Shown here one piece after another: positions 6,045 through 10,063 of a DNA stretch of 10,063 nt (the stretch's first letter is position 1; every line of letters starts with the position of its first letter). The position numbers and the translations under genes are program-made. The stretch lies in the NCBI GenBank assembly GCA_016786525.1, contig JAEUVW010000137.1:1-10063 (forward strand), written 5' to 3'. The DNA comes from Chitinophagaceae bacterium (GTDB taxonomy: Bacteria > Bacteroidota > Bacteroidia > Chitinophagales > Chitinophagaceae). A model generated the notes under the pieces. The model did not search any database, was not told the DNA's origin, and was given only the letters and a program-made list of their open reading frames with translations.

Positions 6045-7931
6045 TTAAATAGTGACACAAAACAGGCCGATCACGAAGATCAGCACGATACCGATAACCA
6101 TGGTGAACAGGTAAGCGCCCACCTGGCCGTTTTGCAGCAAACGCATACGGTCTGCACCCCAGCGTACCAGTTTGCCCACACCGTTTACGCCCCCGTCTAT
6201 GCCTTTGCGCTCAATAATGCGGTCCAGGAAAGAGCTGAATTGGAGCAGCGGGTTCACGATTACAGCATTGTACAGCTCATCCACGTACCATTTGTTTTCC
6301 AGCACTTTGGCCAGGCCGGTATTGGGTTGAAAGTCGGGTTTCTTTGTTTTGGCATACGCAAACAGGATCATGGCCACGACAAGCGTTACGGAAAGGCCCA
6401 TCAGCATATATTCTGTGCTGTGCTCCAGGTGATGGTGCACACCATTGGTCACGGCCACGCTTAAAAATTCATTCAAAGCATGGTGCTCGCTGAATACTTC
6501 CGGCAAACCGACAAAACCGGAGATAGCAGCCAGCAGGGCCAGTACCATCAGCGGGAAGGTCATCGCGATCGGGCTTTCGTGCAGGTGATGCTCCTGCTCG
6601 TGTGTACCGCGGAACTTACCGGTAAAGGTCAGGAAGTACAAACGGAACATATAAAATGCCGTCATCAGGGCTGCGGCCAAAGCAGCGTAATACAATACGG
6701 GGCTGTGTGCATAAGCGGCAGCCAGGATCTCATCTTTCGAGAAGAAGCCCGCGAAAGGCGGTATGCCTGCAATCGCCACGCAACCGATGAAGAAGGTTGC
6801 CTGTGTGATGCGCATTTTTTTGCCCAGGCCGCCCATAGAGCGGATATCCTGCTCGCCACCCATAGCATGGATCACCGAACCGGAACCCAGGAACAACAAG
6901 GCTTTGAAGAAGGCGTGCGTCATCACATGGAAAACAGCAGTCGTATACGCGCCGCAACCAATAGCCAGGAACATAAAGCCCAGCTGGCTGACAGTAGAAT
7001 AAGCCAGTACTTTTTTAATATCATATTGGCGGATCGCGATAGAAGCAGCCAGCAGCGCCGTCAGCAGGCCAATGATCGCGATGAAATGCAGGGCCGCTTC
7101 GGAATGATTGTAAATAACAGAGCTGCGCGCTATCATATAAATACCCGCTGTCACCATCGTAGCAGCGTGGATCAGGGCAGAAACCGGTGTAGGACCGGCC
7201 ATCGCGTCGGGAAGCCAAGTGTACAGCGGTAATTGCGCACTCTTACCCATAGCGCCGATAAAGAAGCAGATGGCGATCCAGGTATAGGTGCTGCCGCTCA
7301 TGACGGCCTGGTTGTCGCTGACCTGTGCAAACAGTTCGTTGTAGCTCAAAGTACCGAAGTGATAGAGGACCAGCATCATGCCGACCAGGAAACCCAGGTC
7401 GCCGATACGGTTCATCACGAAGGCTTTTTTGGCGGCATTGGTATAGTCGCGGTTTTTGAACCAGAAACCGATCAGCAGGTAAGAGCAAAGGCCCACACCT
7501 TCCCATCCGATGAACATGATCAGGTAGTTGGCGCCCATCACCAGCAGCAGCATCGAAAACACGAACAGGTTCAGGTATGCAAAATATTTTACTACACCTT
7601 CATCATCATGCATATAACTGGTCGAATACACGTGGATCAGGAAGCCCACACCCGTAATGATAAGCAGGAACAAAGAAGAAAGCGCATCTATTTTGAAGGC
7701 GAACGGAATCAGCAGTTTCCCGGCCTGTATAAAGTTGAACAGGGGAACGATGGTATCCGGGGCGCCGCCTTTTACTTCAAAGAAAACGCCCAGCGACAGC
7801 GCGAAAGAGACCAGCATCATCAGGCTGGCTAAAAAACCCGCTGCCTGTTTGGGCATCGATTTCCAGCCCAGACCATTGACCAGGAAGCCCAACAACGGAA
7901 ACAGAGGAATTAAGTATGCTAATTGTATCAT
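6045..7931 (-). CDS. nuoL: NADH-quinone oxidoreductase subunit L
   Basis: This 628-residue protein is the distal antiporter-like proton pump subunit of complex I. The family residues fall at nearly the same numbers as in E. coli NuoL: Glu144 in FIGWEGVGLCSYLLIGFWF, Lys230 in GAMGKSAQLPLYTWLPDAM, His255 in SALIHAATMVTAGIYM, Lys343 in HAFFKALLFLGSGSVIHAM and Lys399 in GFFSKDEIL. Length matches the family (about 610-630), so the C-terminal lateral helix that braces NuoM and NuoN is probably retained. The hydrophilic stretch near 535-585 (FAYAKTKKPDFQPNTG, NKWYVDELYN) precedes the final transmembrane helix, as expected. His-rich stretches near 440-500 (HEQEHHLHES, HHHLEHS) lie in loops and are not known catalytic sites. 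A 53-base gap separates it from nuoK, and nuoM follows after 25 bases. Confidence 0.98.
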   Translation of the reverse strand: MIQLAYLIPLFPLLGFLVNGLGWKSMPKQAAGFLASLMMLVSFALSLGVFFEVKGGAPDTIVPLFNFIQAGKLLIPFAFKIDALSSLFLLIITGVGFLIHVYSTSYMHDDEGVVKYFAYLNLFVFSMLLLVMGANYLIMFIGWEGVGLCSYLLIGFWFKNRDYTNAAKKAFVMNRIGDLGFLVGMMLVLYHFGTLSYNELFAQVSDNQAVMSGSTYTWIAICFFIGAMGKSAQLPLYTWLPDAMAGPTPVSALIHAATMVTAGIYMIARSSVIYNHSEAALHFIAIIGLLTALLAASIAIRQYDIKKVLAYSTVSQLGFMFLAIGCGAYTTAVFHVMTHAFFKALLFLGSGSVIHAMGGEQDIRSMGGLGKKMRITQATFFIGCVAIAGIPPFAGFFSKDEILAAAYAHSPVLYYAALAAALMTAFYMFRLYFLTFTGKFRGTHEQEHHLHESPIAMTFPLMVLALLAAISGFVGLPEVFSEHHALNEFLSVAVTNGVHHHLEHSTEYMLMGLSVTLVVAMILFAYAKTKKPDFQPNTGLAKVLENKWYVDELYNAVIVNPLLQFSSFLDRIIERKGIDGGVNGVGKLVRWGADRMRLLQNGQVGAYLFTMVIGIVLIFVIGLFCVTI

Positions 7932-7984
7932 ATTGTCTTAAAAAGGTAAATTCAAAATAAGAGCGTGCTCCTTACGTATGATGA

Positions 7985-8284
7985 TTAATGCTTTAAGCGG
8001 TTCAGAATATTCACATCCACAGAATGCACTTTCCGGTACACCATCACGATGATGGCCAGGCCTACGGCAACTTCCGCAGCAGCAACAACCATGATGAAGA
8101 ATACGAAGATCTGTGCGGCGCTGTCGTTGTACATTTTTGAGAAGGCGGCCAGCAGCAGGTTCACGGCATTCAGCATCAGCTCAATGCTCATAAAGATGAT
8201 GATGGCATTGCGGCGCATCAGCGCACCCATTACCCCGATGCAAAACAGGGCAAGACTCAGGAAAAGATAATATTGTATAGGCAT
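7985..8284 (-). CDS. nuoK: NADH-quinone oxidoreductase subunit K
   Basis: This 99-residue protein has three transmembrane helices, about residues 3-21, 27-49 and 58-83, and matches the usual NuoK length of about 100. It bridges the quinone-side subunits and NuoN in the membrane arm. The two membrane glutamates of the proton path are Glu35 in FMSIELMLNAVNL and Glu71 in VVAAAEVAVGLAII, equivalent to E36 and E72 of E. coli NuoK. It follows nuoJ by 27 bases and precedes nuoL. The ATG at 8284 gives the expected MPIQYYLFLS start, and no alternative start is needed. Confidence 0.97.
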   Translation of the reverse strand: MPIQYYLFLSLALFCIGVMGALMRRNAIIIFMSIELMLNAVNLLLAAFSKMYNDSAAQIFVFFIMVVAAAEVAVGLAIIVMVYRKVHSVDVNILNRLKH

Positions 8285-8311
8285 TGTACTTCGTTTTACT
8301 TTTTAATGAGG

Positions 8312-8815
8312 TTATTCCATATCTTTTTTACCGATCACGATCGCGCCGATCATAGCGCTCAGGAACAGAACACTGCTCAGCTCGAAGGGTAATACATAAT
8401 GTTTGAACAATACCTGGCCCAGCACTTTGATCAGGCCGATATTGCTGGTTTCGGTATTGATGACGCCCAGCAGGTTGGCCCGGCTGATCGCTGCGATGAT
8501 GACCAGGAACAGGGTTCCGCCGGAGACGACCCCGGCCAGTTGCACCAGCCAGCTCTTCTGCGGTTCGGTATCGGCATTCAGGTTCATCAGCATGATGACG
8601 AACAGGAACAGTACCATGATGGCCCCGGCGTACACGATGATGTTGACGATGGCCAGGAATTGCGCATTCAGCAAAAGGTAATGCCCCGAAATGGCGAAGA
8701 AGGTAAGGATCAGGAAGATAACGCTGTTGACCGGGTTGCGGCTCAGTACCACGCCCAGGGCGCAGCCTATAGCCATAATGGTCAGCAGCCAAAAAAGTAT
8801 TTGTAAAATGTCCAT
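8312..8815 (-). CDS. nuoJ: NADH-quinone oxidoreductase subunit J
   Basis: This 167-residue membrane subunit of complex I has about five predicted helices. The family signature IVNIIVYAGAIMVLFLFVIML lies near residues 56-76, including the stretch known to form a pi-bulge helix in TM3 that links the quinone cavity to the antiporter subunits. Nearby, NPVNSVIFLILTFFAISGHYLLLNAQFLA is also typical. Length agrees with Bacteroidota and proteobacterial NuoJ (about 165-185). The start is two bases after the TAG stop of nuoI, which supports translational coupling. nuoK follows after 27 bases. Confidence 0.96.
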   Translation of the reverse strand: MDILQILFWLLTIMAIGCALGVVLSRNPVNSVIFLILTFFAISGHYLLLNAQFLAIVNIIVYAGAIMVLFLFVIMLMNLNADTEPQKSWLVQLAGVVSGGTLFLVIIAAISRANLLGVINTETSNIGLIKVLGQVLFKHYVLPFELSSVLFLSAMIGAIVIGKKDME

Positions 8816-8817
8816 TG

Positions 8818-9333
8818 CTATAAAGAGGCGTTTTGGTCTTTTTTAGGGTTAGGAATCAGCATATCTTCTTTCTTGTAGATAAAGCTTTCGCGCGTAAAGT
8901 TGGCGGGCATTACCGTTTCGGAAAGGTAGATGGCGTCTTTGGGGCAGGCTTCTTCGCAGGCACCGCAGAAAATGCAGCGCAGCATATTGATCTCGTAGCG
9001 CGCAGCATATTTCTCTTCGCGGTAGAGGTGCCTTTCATTCGCTTTCCGTTCTGCCGCTTCCATTGTAATGGCTTCAGCAGGGCAAGCCACGGCGCAGAGT
9101 CCGCAGGCGGTACAGTTTTCACGTCCTTCCGCATCGCGGTTCAGCACATGCAGGCCTCGGAATACCGGGCTGAAGGAACGGGTCTCTTCAGGATATTGTA
9201 CCGTAGCCTTTTTCTTGAATATATGACCGACCGTAATGCTCATTCCTTTGAGCAAGGCAGGCAGGTAGATGCGCTCTTTGAGCGTCATCGGGCTCCTGTC
9301 TATCGGTGCGGCGCGTTTCGTTAGTTTTTCCAT
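8818..9333 (-). CDS. nuoI: NADH-quinone oxidoreductase subunit I
   Basis: This 171-residue soluble ferredoxin-like subunit docks on the membrane arm and carries electrons towards the quinone site through clusters N6a and N6b. Two complete CxxCxxCxxxCP motifs are visible: Cys74, 77, 80, 84 and Cys120, 123, 126, 130. As in this fold, the fourth cysteine of each motif probably ligates the other cluster. The stretch between them (EAAERKANERHLYREEKYAARYEINMLRC) matches the family, as does LLKGMSITVGHIFKKKATVQYPEE in the N-terminal membrane-associated part. The ATG at 9333 is preceded by GAGGAAAGAAGAACA, a purine-rich stretch that could act as a weak Shine-Dalgarno and is one of the few in the window. 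It lies 23 bases from nuoH. Confidence 0.97.
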   Translation of the reverse strand: MEKLTKRAAPIDRSPMTLKERIYLPALLKGMSITVGHIFKKKATVQYPEETRSFSPVFRGLHVLNRDAEGRENCTACGLCAVACPAEAITMEAAERKANERHLYREEKYAARYEINMLRCIFCGACEEACPKDAIYLSETVMPANFTRESFIYKKEDMLIPNPKKDQNASL

Positions 9334-9356
9334 TGTTCTTCTTTCCTCTTTTCCGG

Positions 9357-10063
9357 TTATTTAAAAAGCCACAATATTGATGCCCCTGTGACCAGCATGT
9401 TCAGCAAAGCCAATGGTATCAGCGATTTCCAGCCCAGGCGCATCAGCTGATCGTAGCGGAAGCGCGGCAGGGTCCAGCGGATAAACATGATCAGCAGGAT
9501 CATACCGGTGATCTTGGCAAAAAATACACCGACGCAAATCAGGCTGAATAAGATCGGGTTCAGGGAGGCGGCTACGGCGTCCATTCCGGGGAAGTTGTAG
9601 CTGCCGAAATACAGGGTCACCATTACCGCCGATCCGATAAACATATTGATATATTCGGCAAACAGGAATAAACCCAGTTTCATGGAAGAATACTCCAGGT
9701 GATAGCCCATGTTCAGTTCCGAATCACATTCCGCAAGGTCGAAAGGTGCACGGTTCATCTCTGCCATAGAGCAGGTGAAGAAGATGATGAAGCCCAAAGG
9801 TTGTTTGAAGAAATTCCAGGTAAAATAACCGTTGTCCCAGAATCCGTGCTGCTGCTGTGCGATATCGCGCAGGCTCAGGGAGCCGCAGAGCATCAGCAAA
9901 GCGATCAGGCTGATGCCCATCGCCAGCTCATAAGAAATGGACTGTGACGCGGAACGGATACTGCTCAGCAGGGAGAACTTGTTGTTGGACGCCCATCCGC
10001 CGATCATCACACCGTACACACCCAGGCTCACCACACCGAACACAAACAGGATACCAATATTGA
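9357..10063 (-). CDS. nuoH: NADH-quinone oxidoreductase subunit H (C-terminal part)
   Basis: The frame is open to the window edge and shows the C-terminal 234 residues; roughly the first 100-120 residues of the family length lie outside the window. NuoH anchors the peripheral arm and forms much of the quinone-binding tunnel. Recognised blocks are GVYGVMIGGWASNNKFSLL, SSIRSASQSISYELAMGISL, then the acidic quinone-funnel loop AEMNRAPFDLAECDSELNMGYHLEYSSMK, followed by LFAEYINMF and a C-terminal RWTLPRFRYDQLMRLGWKSLIPLALLN. In the acidic loop the motif reads LAECDSEL rather than the more common LPEAESEL, and NMG replaces the usual VAG or TAG before YH. The acidic residues themselves are largely retained. 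A GTG at 10043 lies inside the gene and is not its start. Confidence 0.96.
   Translation of the reverse strand, partial: NIGILFVFGVVSLGVYGVMIGGWASNNKFSLLSSIRSASQSISYELAMGISLIALLMLCGSLSLRDIAQQQHGFWDNGYFTWNFFKQPLGFIIFFTCSMAEMNRAPFDLAECDSELNMGYHLEYSSMKLGLFLFAEYINMFIGSAVMVTLYFGSYNFPGMDAVAASLNPILFSLICVGVFFAKITGMILLIMFIRWTLPRFRYDQLMRLGWKSLIPLALLNMLVTGASILWLFK

Noticed and set aside
6480..7232. Long plus-strand open frame (250 codons) opposite nuoL
   Set aside because: It lies entirely antisense to a clear NuoL with all key residues. The translation is rich in Gln, His and Arg and looks like no protein family, as expected for a shadow of a membrane-protein gene.
7932..7984. GGAG in the nuoK-nuoL gap as a ribosome site or internal promoter
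   Set aside because: The AAGGAG is about 40 bases from the nuoL start, too far to set it. The TATTTTG nearby is one base short of the Bacteroidota -7 consensus.
8328..8792. Minus-strand open frame (154 codons) inside nuoJ
   Set aside because: It is out of frame within nuoJ and rich in Arg/Gly/Pro/His. The nuoJ frame has the family signature and operon spacing.

Overview
The window is most likely chromosomal DNA from a Bacteroidota bacterium, perhaps of the Chitinophagaceae type (family placement is inference). Three things point there. Base composition is near 50% GC. Start codons are preceded by A-rich leaders with mostly no Shine-Dalgarno sequence. An outer-membrane beta-barrel protein with a plug domain sits beside a lineage-type cluster of small secreted proteins. 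Every gene I can support lies on the minus strand, so transcription runs from high to low coordinates.

Right-hand two thirds (3158-10063): the distal half of a respiratory complex I (NADH:quinone oxidoreductase) operon in the order nuoH (cut by the window edge), nuoI, nuoJ, nuoK, nuoL, nuoM, nuoN. Gaps are 2 to 54 bases. NuoI carries the two [4Fe-4S] clusters of the peripheral arm. NuoH forms the quinone-site/heel subunit. NuoJ and NuoK, with the three antiporter-like subunits NuoL, NuoM and NuoN, make the proton-pumping membrane arm. The key Glu/Lys/His residues of the pump subunits are present, so the module looks intact. It ends in a strong intrinsic terminator at 3108-3137.

Middle (2819-3107, then 1383-2818): a gene-free upstream region with three spaced copies of a TRAGCGCAG repeat, followed by three tandem paralogous genes for small secreted proteins (146, 143 and 136 residues). 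Each has a signal peptide, two cysteines six residues apart, and shared motifs (DIxxPE/D, YxLPTxxG, YNVxxKKT, a terminal SN plus hydrophobic residue). I do not recognise the family. The array ends in a second intrinsic terminator (1294-1336).

Left edge (1-1245): the N-terminal 415 residues of an outer-membrane beta-barrel protein with a TonB-receptor-like plug. It lacks the usual N-terminal carboxypeptidase-regulatory-like domain and runs off the window. A terminator separates it from the small-protein array, so any functional link is only by proximity.

The complex I part is ordinary. The array and its flanking repeats deserve the second look.
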